From assembly GCA_026122915.1 (NCBI GenBank), contig JAGIXO010000036.1, positions 1 to 14,836 of the forward strand: a stretch of DNA of 14,836 nt. The letters are read 5' to 3'. Position 1 is the first letter of the stretch; each line of letters opens with the position of its first letter. This document shows, piece after piece, positions 6,882 through 13,723 of this stretch. A program made the position numbers and the translations under genes. The notes under the pieces were generated by a model. That model saw only the letters and a program-made list of their open reading frames with translations, was not told where the DNA came from and did no database searches. This stretch comes from Candidatus Electronema nielsenii. GTDB lineage: Bacteria; Desulfobacterota; Desulfobulbia; Desulfobulbales; Desulfobulbaceae.

Positions 6882-6928
6882 CAGCAATTTTTTGCCGGAA
6901 TTAATAAATATGCCGTCTGGTAAAAATT

Positions 6929-7450
6929 TTATTCCTGCACCTGTTTGCCTAATGAAAACCTACTGTTGCTTCCGAATACATTTTCCACTAAGGGAGGTGC
7001 ATCTGCTTGTCCGACGTGGCACTGAGTGCAGAAATGCCAGCGTTTTGAAATGCTTTCTGTCACTTTGCCGTCCCTGTCTTTGTAATGAGTCTTAAATGGT
7101 TTAGGTGCGCCAGAACCCTCGATGCCGTGGCAGCCGAGGCAATCGTTTTGTCCGACTTTGACCGTGAATCCCTTGATATCATGTGGAATAACCGGCGGTT
7201 GATGAATGAACGTTCGGGATACTTTGGTATCTTTGGTCTTCCAGTCGCCATCCACGGGCGCATCCTCCGGTCCGTCAATGGGATTTTTGCGAAGGGACTT
7301 CAAGGTCTCATCAACTACCGTGACATCAACTTGCTGCACTTGTGACCCATCACCTTGCTGTAGTGAATTTGTTTCCTCCTTCTTGGCAGAGGCAAGAGAA
7401 CAGGAAAGCGCAAGGGCCAGCAGGGAAAGGGTAAACAATGTTTTTTTCAT
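6929..7450 (-). CDS. napB: Periplasmic nitrate reductase diheme cytochrome c subunit NapB
   Basis: NapB passes electrons to the catalytic subunit NapA in the periplasm. The 173-aa precursor has a Sec signal peptide (MKKTLFTLSLLALALSCSLASA) and two CxxCH heme sites, CLGCH at 104-108 and CTQCH at 141-145. The family context is clear: HQPPVIPH at 83-90 and THY at 121-123 supply candidate axial histidines, and PPLVENVFG near 152-160 is typical of NapB. The mature part starts with a charged, Gln-rich linker before the conserved core. The ATG at 7450 lies 12 bp after the napH stop with a GGAG ribosome site, so it is in the nap operon. Heme attachment needs the Ccm or Ccs machinery, which is not in this window. 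Confidence 0.95.
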   Translation of the reverse strand: MKKTLFTLSLLALALSCSLASAKKEETNSLQQGDGSQVQQVDVTVVDETLKSLRKNPIDGPEDAPVDGDWKTKDTKVSRTFIHQPPVIPHDIKGFTVKVGQNDCLGCHGIEGSGAPKPFKTHYKDRDGKVTESISKRWHFCTQCHVGQADAPPLVENVFGSNSRFSLGKQVQE

Positions 7451-7462
7451 GATAGGACTCCA

Positions 7463-8299
7463 TTAGGATCGTTTGGAAAAAACAAAGACCTCCTGCGGGC
7501 AAACATCGATACATCGCCCGCAGTTGAGACAGTTATGCGACAAAATCACATCTGAACTGCCTTTGAGCGCAGGCCGGATAACCTGCGGCTCTGGGCAAAC
7601 AGCAAAACAATCTGTGCAGTCTGTGCAGCGTTCACGGCGAGCGGCTTTCACCCGTAGCGCGGCGGTAAAGCCGAGCAAGCTGTAGGCCGCTCCGACTGGG
7701 CAGAGATGGCCGCACCAGCCATGCCGGAGGACAAAGGCATCGAGGATAAAAATTTCCGCTGCCAGCAGCCAACCAAAGCCCATGCTGAAAAGCAGTCCTC
7801 GTTGCAGCATTGTCACCGGATTGAACCATTCCCAGATAATGCTGCCGGTGATAGCAGCGGAGATGATAATCATACCGAGCAGCCAGTAGCGCAGGCTTCT
7901 GCTCAGATTGAGGTTTCCTTTGATCTCTAGCCGCCGGTTGAGCCAAGCGGCTGTGTCGGTTATCAGATTGATCGGGCAAACCCAGGCGCAGTACATCCGC
8001 CCACCGATCACGGTATAAATAGCCAGCACCACTAACATCCCGACTAAGGCCGCAGCTTCTGGCACATGGCCCGCAGCCAAGGACTGCGCCACGGTCAGCG
8101 GGTCAGTGAGCGGTAGGAAGCCAAAGGCGGTGCTAGCAGACAGCGTGCCTTTAATCAGCCATAAACCAGCCAGCGGCCCTAAGAGAAACATCCCTAAGAT
8201 GCCAAGCTGCGAAGCGCGGCGCAGCAGCAGCCACGTATTGGCCCGCAGCCAGCCCTTTTTCTCAATCGCCTCTTGGCCCGGCGTTCTTTTCTTGCTCAT
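7463..8299 (-). CDS. napH: Quinol dehydrogenase membrane component NapH
   Basis: NapH is the inner-membrane iron-sulfur protein that with NapG oxidises quinol and feeds electrons toward NapB/NapA. The 278-aa sequence has four hydrophobic segments (about 29-50, 84-100, 138-157, 169-190), two cysteine motifs at membrane-cytoplasm boundaries (C104-AWV-C108-P and C196-GHL-C200-P), and two C-terminal [4Fe-4S] sites (C225/228/231/235 and C257/260/263/267). All are family hallmarks. Its ATG overlaps the napG stop by 4 bp (ATGA) and a good AGGAGG lies within the end of napG, so translation is coupled. With no napC in the window, NapGH would be the only visible quinol entry point for this nitrate reductase. 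Confidence 0.95.
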   Translation of the reverse strand: MSKKRTPGQEAIEKKGWLRANTWLLLRRASQLGILGMFLLGPLAGLWLIKGTLSASTAFGFLPLTDPLTVAQSLAAGHVPEAAALVGMLVVLAIYTVIGGRMYCAWVCPINLITDTAAWLNRRLEIKGNLNLSRSLRYWLLGMIIISAAITGSIIWEWFNPVTMLQRGLLFSMGFGWLLAAEIFILDAFVLRHGWCGHLCPVGAAYSLLGFTAALRVKAARRERCTDCTDCFAVCPEPQVIRPALKGSSDVILSHNCLNCGRCIDVCPQEVFVFSKRS

Positions 8300-9177
8300 G
8301 GCTTTTCCTCCGGTCTGCGGACAGGCAACTGCAAGGCTTCTGGGATCAAAGAATGACCGGCCTTATCCTTTTCCTCCCAGCCCACCCGATAATGGCTCCC
8401 CAAGGTTCCTCGCGCTTGGGACAAGGGCAGCACCTTGATCGCTGCGTTTTCCAGCACACAAGACCGCTCGCACTTGCCGCAGCCGGTGCAGTGCTTAGAA
8501 TGCACTGTCGGGATGAAGCGGGCATGAACTCCAGTTCGTTGATTCACCTGCATTTCCAAAGTAAGCGCCTTGTCAATCACCGGGCAGTTGCGGTAGCAGA
8601 CATCGCAGCGCAGACCAAGGCAGTTGAGGCAGTTTTCCTGATCCACCAGCACAGCCAGCCCCATTTTGGCCTCATTGATAGAGGCCAAGTTTTTGTTCAA
8701 TGCGCCGGAAGGACAGGCTTTCACACAGGGCATGTCCTCGCACATCCGGCAAGGGCTGATTCGGGGAATGAAATACGGCGTACCAGGGGCGATATCTCCG
8801 CCGAATTCAGCTAACCGTAGGGTTGGCACTGCTGTTTCCAAGGGCGCGTTTTCGCCCAGTTCCGCGAGCTGCGAGATAGATTCCCCCAACTGAGGAGCTG
8901 GAGCCGCTGGCGATGCTGTTGTACGGCTTTTATCCTGCCGGAGATTTTCTGCGCAAGCCCGCACGCACTGACCACAACGCAGGCAGGCTGCAAGGAATTT
9001 TTCCTCTGGCAAGGCACCGGGCGGCCTGATTGCATAGGGCGGCAGAGCGTTGGCGGAACGCTGATGCCCAGCCAAACCCACAGCCAGTACCAACGCTCCC
9101 GCTGCTGCCGGGATAGTCTCGGTCAGAAAACGCCGCCGCGATGGCGACTGTTCCTGTTTTTTATCGTCAGAGTCCAC
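8296..9177 (-). CDS. napG: Tat-exported ferredoxin-type protein NapG with an enlarged N-terminal region
   Basis: NapG is the periplasmic four-cluster partner of NapH. A twin-arginine signal (SRRRFLTE at 13-20) precedes a hydrophobic stretch. Four cysteine groups follow: C65/68/71/75, C143/146/151/155, C183/186/191/194 with C198, and C230/233/236/240, with typical motifs such as CRMCEDMPCVKACPSGAL and CTGCGKCERSC. The protein is 293 aa, longer than the ~230 aa I know for NapG. Much of the excess is a Ser/Ala/Pro-rich stretch between cluster I and the GTPYFIPR segment (about 80-120), and the Pro after C75 is replaced by Ala. The start is GTG at 9177, ten bases after napA, with AAGAGG upstream; an in-frame ATG start was not found. 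The operon order napA-napG-napH is conserved. Confidence 0.93.
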   Translation of the reverse strand: MDSDDKKQEQSPSRRRFLTETIPAAAGALVLAVGLAGHQRSANALPPYAIRPPGALPEEKFLAACLRCGQCVRACAENLRQDKSRTTASPAAPAPQLGESISQLAELGENAPLETAVPTLRLAEFGGDIAPGTPYFIPRISPCRMCEDMPCVKACPSGALNKNLASINEAKMGLAVLVDQENCLNCLGLRCDVCYRNCPVIDKALTLEMQVNQRTGVHARFIPTVHSKHCTGCGKCERSCVLENAAIKVLPLSQARGTLGSHYRVGWEEKDKAGHSLIPEALQLPVRRPEEKP

Positions 9178-9187
9178 AGTCGGCCTC

Positions 9188-11680
9188 TTAGGCTTTGGTT
9201 ACTTTGACCGCGCACTTTTTGAAGTCCGTTTGTTTGGAGATTGGACATGTTGCATCCAAGGTCAGCTTGTTGACTAACCGTCCTTCGTCAAACCAAGCAA
9301 TGGAGATCAATCCCTGTGGCGGTTTATTGCGGCCCTGAGTCTCCACCGAGCAGGTAACTTCACCTCGACGAGAAGCAATCTTAGCTAACTCGCCGCGCTT
9401 CAGTCCCCGGCTTTTCGCATCTTCTGGGTGCATGAAAACCACCGCGTCTGGCACGGCCCGGTACAATTCCGGCACCCGGCGGGTCATCGAGCCAGAATGC
9501 CAATGCTCCAGAACGCGGCCCGTACAAAGCCAGAGGTCGTATTCTTTATCCGGCATTTCTGGCGGCGGCTCGTAAGGCAGAGCAAAGATCACCGCCTTGC
9601 CGTCCTTGTGGCCGTAAAAACGGATATCCTCGCCTTTTTTGACATACGGATCATAGCCTTCCCGGAAACGCCAGAGAGTTTCCTTGTTATCAACCACTGG
9701 CCAGCGCAGGCCCCGTGCCTGATGGTACAAGTCAAACGGAGCGAGATCATGACCATGATGGCGACCAAACTCGGCATATTCCTCAAACAGACCCTTTTGC
9801 AGATAGAAGCCGAAATGGTTCGACTCATCGTTGTCATGGCCTTTTTGCAGCTCGCTCAGGGGGAATTTGTTCACCTGACCGTTGGCATACAGCACCTCAA
9901 AGAGCGTCTTGCCCTTGTATTCCGGGTTCTTGTCTAAAAGTGCCTTGGGCCAGACCTCATCGGTCTTGAAGCGTTTCGAGAACTCAACGATCTGCCAGAG
10001 GTCGCTTTTCGACTCGCCCGGTGCCTTGACCTGCTGACGAAAGAATTGCGTCCGCCGCTCCGCATTGCCCCAAGCCCCTTCCTTTTCAACCCACATCGCG
10101 GTGGGTAAAATCAGATCGGCGGCAAGGGCGGTCACAGTCGGGTAAGGGTCAGAAACGATGATGAAGTTATTAGGATTGCGGAAGCCGGGGTACGTCTCGT
10201 CGTTCAGGTTGGCTGCAGCCTGCATGTTGTTGTTGCACATCACCCAATAGACATTCAGCTTGCTGTCTTTCAACATCCGACTCTGCATGACCGCATGAAA
10301 GCCGGGTTTGTCCGGGATTGCGCCAGCGGGCAGCTTCCAGATTTTCTCTGCCTTCTCACGGTGTTCTGGATTGGCAACCTGCATGTCCGCAGGCAAACGA
10401 TGGGAGAAGGTGCCAACCTCGCGGGCCGTACCGCAGGCTGAAGGTTGTCCGGTGAGCGAGAAAGGGCCAGAGCCAGGCGTAGAGATTTTGCCAGTCAACA
10501 AGTGGAGATTGTTGCCCATGTTGTTGACCCAAGTGCCGCGTGTATGCTGGTTAAAGCCCATCGTCCAGAACGAGACCACCTTGATGTTCGGATCAGCGTA
10601 CAACTCGGCCAGTGCTTCTAAATCTTTCTTCGGCACACCAGACATCTCATGCGCCTTGTCCAAGGTGTATTCGGAGACAAACTTGGCAAAGTCTTCAAAA
10701 CTACAATCCTTAGCATCATTGGCAGTGGCAGCATTCTTGGCTGCTTTTTCTTTCGGATGATCAGGCCGCAGACCGTAGCCAATGTCAGTAGTGCCGATCT
10801 TGAAATTGACATGCTTGCTGATGAAATCCTGATTCACCTTGCCGTTCTGAATTATGTAATTGGCAATATAGTTGAGAATCACCATATCGCTTTGCGGCTT
10901 AAAGATGATGGGCAAATCAGCCAGATCAAAGCTGCGATGTTCATAAACCGACATCACCGCTACCTTGACATGATTGGCTGTCAGGCGGCGATTAGTGATC
11001 CGCGACCAGAGAATCGGGTGCATCTCGGCCATGTTGGAACCCCAGAGAACAAAGGCATCAGCCTGCTCAATGTCATCATAACAGCCCATCGGCTCATCAA
11101 TGCCAAAGGAGCGCATGAAACCGGCAACGGCAGAAGCCATGCAGTGGCGGGCGTTCGGGTCAAGATTGTTGGTCAGAAAGCCTGCCTTATACAGTTTGGC
11201 GGCAGCATAGCCCTCCCAGATTGTCCATTGCCCAGAACCAAACATGCCGACTGAGGTTGGCCCGTTCTTCTGGATGGCAGTCTTGAACTTTTCCTCCATA
11301 ATCGAGAAGGCTTCTTCCCAAGAAACTGGGGTGAACTCGCCGTTCTTGTCGTACTTGCCGTTCTTTTTGCGCAGCAAGGGCCGGGTTAGCCGGTCTTTGC
11401 CGTACATAATCTTGGAGAGAAAATAGCCTTTGATGCAGTTCAGACCCCGGTTGACCGGCGCGTCTGGGTCTCCTTGGGTGGCCACTACTTTGCCGTCTTT
11501 GGTGCCAACCAAGACACCGCAGCCGGTGCCGCAAAAGCGGCAGGGCGATTTGTCCCATTTGATACCGCTGTCATCGTCCTTTTGCGCCAAAGCCTCTGTA
11601 GCCGGGAGATGTACGCCAACGACTGCCGCAGCAGCGGCGGCAGCATTGGCCCGGATAAAATCACGTCGAGTCAGTTTCAT
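9188..11680 (-). CDS. napA: Periplasmic nitrate reductase catalytic subunit NapA
   Basis: NapA reduces nitrate to nitrite in the periplasm with a bis-MGD molybdenum cofactor and one [4Fe-4S] cluster. At 830 aa it has the family's usual length. A twin-arginine signal (TRRDFI at 4-9, then an Ala-rich core ending near ALA at 30-32) shows Tat export. Cluster ligands are C47, C50, C54 and C82 (CRFCGTGCG ... LNCIKGY). The molybdenum ligand is C180 in ARHCMASAVAGF, and the cofactor-binding region GSNMAEMHP follows. The C-terminal LWLCTGRVLEHWHSGSMTRR segment matches the MGD-binding end of NapA. The ATG at 11680 has AGGAGGAG upstream and lies 36 bp after the second napD. It is an intact gene with no visible lesions and is the core of the nitrate respiration operon. 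Confidence 0.97.
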   Translation of the reverse strand: MKLTRRDFIRANAAAAAAAVVGVHLPATEALAQKDDDSGIKWDKSPCRFCGTGCGVLVGTKDGKVVATQGDPDAPVNRGLNCIKGYFLSKIMYGKDRLTRPLLRKKNGKYDKNGEFTPVSWEEAFSIMEEKFKTAIQKNGPTSVGMFGSGQWTIWEGYAAAKLYKAGFLTNNLDPNARHCMASAVAGFMRSFGIDEPMGCYDDIEQADAFVLWGSNMAEMHPILWSRITNRRLTANHVKVAVMSVYEHRSFDLADLPIIFKPQSDMVILNYIANYIIQNGKVNQDFISKHVNFKIGTTDIGYGLRPDHPKEKAAKNAATANDAKDCSFEDFAKFVSEYTLDKAHEMSGVPKKDLEALAELYADPNIKVVSFWTMGFNQHTRGTWVNNMGNNLHLLTGKISTPGSGPFSLTGQPSACGTAREVGTFSHRLPADMQVANPEHREKAEKIWKLPAGAIPDKPGFHAVMQSRMLKDSKLNVYWVMCNNNMQAAANLNDETYPGFRNPNNFIIVSDPYPTVTALAADLILPTAMWVEKEGAWGNAERRTQFFRQQVKAPGESKSDLWQIVEFSKRFKTDEVWPKALLDKNPEYKGKTLFEVLYANGQVNKFPLSELQKGHDNDESNHFGFYLQKGLFEEYAEFGRHHGHDLAPFDLYHQARGLRWPVVDNKETLWRFREGYDPYVKKGEDIRFYGHKDGKAVIFALPYEPPPEMPDKEYDLWLCTGRVLEHWHSGSMTRRVPELYRAVPDAVVFMHPEDAKSRGLKRGELAKIASRRGEVTCSVETQGRNKPPQGLISIAWFDEGRLVNKLTLDATCPISKQTDFKKCAVKVTKA

Positions 11681-11716
11681 AGGTCTCCTCCTATTTTGTG
11701 CAGTTGCGATGAATTC

Positions 11717-11947
11717 TCATTCATCACAGTAATTATAGATCATCGCCGCAGACAGCACGCCCGGCAGGTTCTGCACCTGCATCAGGGTTTCTGCTGGAGC
11801 TGTCTCCGGGGTATCCTCGATGGTAATCACCATTCTGCCGTCGTCTTGGGTCGCATGAACCTCAACGCCAGCCAAGGATGCTATCTGTTCCTGCAAGGCC
11901 GCAGCATTTTCAGGAAGGGCGTGAACTACGATGCCGGAAATATTCAT
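11717..11947 (-). CDS. napD: Nap assembly chaperone NapD, second copy
   Basis: NapD is a small cytoplasmic ferredoxin-fold chaperone that binds the Tat signal of NapA and holds back export until the cofactor is in place. This 76-aa copy starts MNISGIVVHALP, the N-terminal strand typical of the family, and ends AAMIYNYCDE. Compared by eye without gaps to the preceding copy, it matches at 44 of 74 positions. Its ATG overlaps the stop of the first copy by 4 bp (ATGA) and has AAGGAG upstream. It is the copy next to napA and has the ordinary NapD length, so it is the more likely conventional NapA chaperone (inference). Confidence 0.9.
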   Translation of the reverse strand: MNISGIVVHALPENAAALQEQIASLAGVEVHATQDDGRMVITIEDTPETAPAETLMQVQNLPGVLSAAMIYNYCDE

Positions 11948-12246
11948 GCTCTTGCTCCTTCTTGGTAGCGGTCAGGCCACTCATTGCCCTGATGGAAATA
12001 AGGGCCGCTGTTCTGCATTGATCCGAGATAGCTATAAATCATGTCCGCAGACAACACGTCCGGCAGGCTTTGTACTCGTTGCAGCATCTCTGCCGGTGCG
12101 GTTTCCAGCGCATCTTCAACACTGATCACCATTTTGCCGTCTTCCCTAATCGTGTGAATCTCCACACCGGCAAGGTCGGCCAGCAGCCCGCGCAGAGCCA
12201 CCGGGCAGGCAGGGTGGATATGGACAACAATGCCGGATAGATTCAT
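11944..12246 (-). CDS. napD: NapD paralogue, first copy, with a C-terminal tail
   Basis: A 100-aa NapD-family protein starting MNLSGIVVHIHPACP. The frame is open upstream, but this ATG (12246) is chosen because the protein then aligns end to end with the second NapD and because it follows the napF stop by one base (TGA-A-ATG), an arrangement for coupled translation; an earlier in-frame ATG at 12258 overlaps napF. Residues 1-74 form the NapD fold. The remaining 26 or so residues (SMQNSGPYFHQGNEWPDRYQ and a short end) are absent from the other copy and are hydrophilic and aromatic. It may serve another Tat substrate such as NapG, may form a heterodimer with the second NapD, or may be a redundant duplicate. 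The pairing of two napD genes before napA is uncommon to my knowledge. Confidence 0.88.
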   Translation of the reverse strand: MNLSGIVVHIHPACPVALRGLLADLAGVEIHTIREDGKMVISVEDALETAPAEMLQRVQSLPDVLSADMIYSYLGSMQNSGPYFHQGNEWPDRYQEGARA

Positions 12247-12247
12247 T

Positions 12248-12760
12248 TCATTCACCATCGTTGATGGGTACCAAGGAAATTGCGCCAACCGGACAGGGCC
12301 GACAACAGGCCCCGCAGCCGTTGCAGTGTTCAGCAGCAATTTGAGGTAACTGTCCTTCTATCTGCGGTAAGCGGATTGCTCCCGTTTCGCACTGTTCGAC
12401 ACAGGTAAGACAGAGCATCTGGCTGCGAAGTAAGCATGTTTCAGCAATACGGACACGAAGATGCCACGGTGCTTGTTCTGGGTCGAACTGCAAGGCCCCG
12501 GTTGGACAACTCCGGGCGCAGTCACCGCAGAAGGTGCATGAGCCTTGGGTGAAATCAACTGCCGGGAAGCCCTCTTCACTCACTACAATGATTCTGTTGC
12601 CGCAGGCAGCAACACAGTTCCCGCAGCCGTCGCAAAGAGCGCGGAACTCTTTGCCAGACCAAGGTGGATAAAGCGGCATCGTCTTTTGCTGCACAGTGCT
12701 GGTCTCTTCCTTGAGAAGATATTCAAAACACTTGTTGGCGAAAAACGATGTAAGGCTCAT
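12248..12760 (-). CDS. napF: Cytoplasmic polyferredoxin NapF
   Basis: NapF is a soluble iron-sulfur protein thought to act on NapA in the cytoplasm before export. The 170-aa sequence has four cysteine groups: C43/46/49/53, C75/78/81/85, C109/117/120/124 (the irregular third group of NapF) and C146/149/152/156, with CC at 152-153. Typical surroundings include FPAVDF (65-70) and CTFCGDCARSCPTGAL. There is no signal peptide or membrane segment. It is the first gene of the nap block; the ATG at 12760 has a strong ribosome site (GGAGGGAGGT) and a 130-nt leader from the proposed promoter. The next gene starts one base after its stop. Other ferredoxin families are possible, but the length, third-group spacing and operon position support NapF. 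Confidence 0.92.
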   Translation of the reverse strand: MSLTSFFANKCFEYLLKEETSTVQQKTMPLYPPWSGKEFRALCDGCGNCVAACGNRIIVVSEEGFPAVDFTQGSCTFCGDCARSCPTGALQFDPEQAPWHLRVRIAETCLLRSQMLCLTCVEQCETGAIRLPQIEGQLPQIAAEHCNGCGACCRPCPVGAISLVPINDGE

Positions 12761-12787
12761 TTTTTACCTCCCTCCGGGCGTACAATC

Positions 12788-12809
12788 AGGAGAAGGAGAA
12801 GGAGAAGGA
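12788..12809. repeat. Hexamer tandem repeat AGGAGA (about 3.7 copies) in the napF leader
   Basis: Three AGGAGA units followed by AGGA on the plus strand. In the minus-strand napF transcript this reads as CUUCUCCUUCUCCU-type anti-Shine-Dalgarno sequence about 30-50 nt before the ATG, and it could pair with the GGAGGGAGG ribosome site at 12763-12772. Confidence 0.8.
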
Positions 12810-12851
12810 ATTCTCTCCGTTATGTCTGTAGGTTGCAACATAATACCACCT

Positions 12852-12869
12852 GCTTTCAAATTTGAAAGC
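12852..12869. promoter_or_regulatory. Perfect 18-bp palindrome in the napF leader
   Basis: GCTTTCAAATTTGAAAGC is identical to its reverse complement with no spacer. It lies 22-39 bp downstream of the expected nap transcription start, a position suited to an operator for a dimeric repressor. It does not match the Fnr or Crp consensus. The regulator is unknown. Confidence 0.5.
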
Positions 12870-12880
12870 CTTGCCGCAAT

Positions 12881-12895
12881 TTTGTGACACTCAAA
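12881..12895. promoter_or_regulatory. Weak Crp/Fnr-like inverted repeat at the nap transcription start
   Basis: TTTGTGACACTCAAA is partly symmetric (TTTGNGNNNCNCAAA) and sits just downstream of the nap -10 element. It has a TTGTGA half-site of the Crp/HcpR type but the other half is degenerate. This is a possible binding site only. Confidence 0.25.
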
Positions 12896-12897
12896 CC

Positions 12898-12926
12898 CTT
12901 TTATGCAAAAAAGCACAGAATGTCAA
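12898..12926 (-). promoter_or_regulatory. Sigma-70 promoter of the nap operon
   Basis: On the minus strand a perfect -35 TTGACA (12926-12921), a 17-bp spacer, and TAAAAG (12903-12898) as -10 (four of six). The predicted start near 12891 gives a ~130-nt leader containing the palindrome and the hexamer repeat. Confidence 0.55.
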
Positions 12927-12992
12927 ATAGTTTTTCAGCACTCCCCTCTGTTGTTTTCTCTTGCAGATTAAAGAGAGATGAGGTTATAGGAA

Positions 12993-12998
12993 TATAAT
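12993..12998 (+). promoter_or_regulatory. -10 element for the Crp/Fnr regulator gene
   Basis: A perfect TATAAT 54 bp before the ATG at 13052. No good -35 is found at 16-18 bp upstream, so the promoter may be activator-dependent or weak. The predicted start lies near 13005, before the Fnr-like box. Confidence 0.4.
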
Positions 12999-13021
12999 AC
13001 TTGCCCAACACGACTCATTCC

Positions 13022-13035
13022 TTGATCTACGTCAA
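13022..13035. promoter_or_regulatory. Fnr/FixK/Dnr-type operator in the regulator gene leader
   Basis: TTGAT-CTAC-GTCAA matches the TTGATN4ATCAA consensus except for one base in the second half-site. It ends 16 bp before the regulator's ATG and overlaps the predicted transcript, so binding there would more easily repress than activate; autorepression is the simplest reading. It is about 130 bp upstream of the nap start, far for direct activation. Confidence 0.65.
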
Positions 13036-13051
13036 GAAAGAGAAAAAACAC

Positions 13052-13723
13052 ATGACCAGCAAAGAAAGAATCTTAGCCGACTCTGTCCTTTTCCAAGGAA
13101 TCTCTGAGCCACTGCTGCACCAGTTAGCCGCAATTGCCCAAGAAAAGCAGTTTAATCGGGGCGAGACGATCTTTCTGGAAGGAAGTCCCAGCAGTGGTTT
13201 TTATGTGGTGGCGCAAGGACAGGTCAAGATTATCAAGATGGCCTTGGACGGTAGAGAGCAGATCATTTATGCGCTCGGCGCAGGTGAGCCGTTTGGCTTG
13301 GCTCCGATCTTTCACGGCCAGCACTTTCCAGCCAGCGCGGTCTGCATGATCGCCTCTACAGTGTATTTCTTCAAAAAGCAGGACGTTATTGCTCTGATCG
13401 CTGCTCATCCTGATTTAGCCTTAGCAGTGATTGCCCTGCTGTCACTGCGGCTGCGGCGTTTTGCTACCAAGATTGAAAGCCTGTCGCTGAAAGAGGTGCC
13501 AATGCGGTTGGCCACGCATTTAGTGTATCTTGCTGAAGAACAGGGAAAAAGCGATCAGGTGACGCTGGATATGCCCAAGAAGCAGCTTGCTAATTTGCTC
13601 GGCACCAGTGCAGAAACGTTGTCGAGAATCTTTGCCGAGATGAGCGCAGCAGGGCTGATCCGGGTGGACGGCAAGAAGGTTGCGTTGCTCTGCTATGAGG
13701 GCTTGAAAAGAAAAAGCGGCTGA
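13052..13723 (+). CDS. Crp/Fnr-family transcriptional regulator (Dnr/FixK-like, no Fe-S cluster)
   Basis: A 223-aa regulator. A cyclic-nucleotide-binding-type beta-barrel (about 12-120) contains GETIFLEGSPSSGFYVVAQGQVKI-like signature residues; a dimerisation helix (about 122-145) and a winged helix-turn-helix follow. The recognition helix carries E188-TLS-R192 in GTSAETLSR, the Fnr-type E..SR pattern that reads TTGAT half-sites, in agreement with the box found just upstream of the gene. It lacks the N-terminal cysteine cluster of Fnr (only C98 and C214), so oxygen sensing by an Fe-S cluster is unlikely; an NO/heme-type sensor like Dnr or a FixK-type regulator is more plausible. ATG 13052 is preferred to an in-frame TTG at 13001 because of the purine-rich GAAAGAGAAAA before it and because domain similarity begins there. 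It diverges from the nap operon, its probable target. Confidence 0.88.
   Translation: MTSKERILADSVLFQGISEPLLHQLAAIAQEKQFNRGETIFLEGSPSSGFYVVAQGQVKIIKMALDGREQIIYALGAGEPFGLAPIFHGQHFPASAVCMIASTVYFFKKQDVIALIAAHPDLALAVIALLSLRLRRFATKIESLSLKEVPMRLATHLVYLAEEQGKSDQVTLDMPKKQLANLLGTSAETLSRIFAEMSAAGLIRVDGKKVALLCYEGLKRKSG

Noticed and set aside
6811..6921. Two sequences close to the Neisseria DNA uptake word GCCGTCTGAA (near 6814-6823 and 6910-6921)
   Set aside because: Both are imperfect, and the gene content is not neisserial; treated as coincidence and as part of a local inverted repeat.
10649..11254. 201-aa plus-strand open frame
   Set aside because: Antisense shadow of napA, which is intact across the same region.
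12247..12339. Longer first NapD starting at 12339
   Set aside because: The extra 31 residues are an out-of-frame reading of napF; the NapD fold starts at 12246.
13001..13051. TTG at 13001 as start of the Crp/Fnr regulator
   Set aside because: It would place the TATAAT only a few bases upstream and put the Fnr-like box inside the coding region; the ATG at 13052 has a better ribosome site and matches the usual N-terminus.
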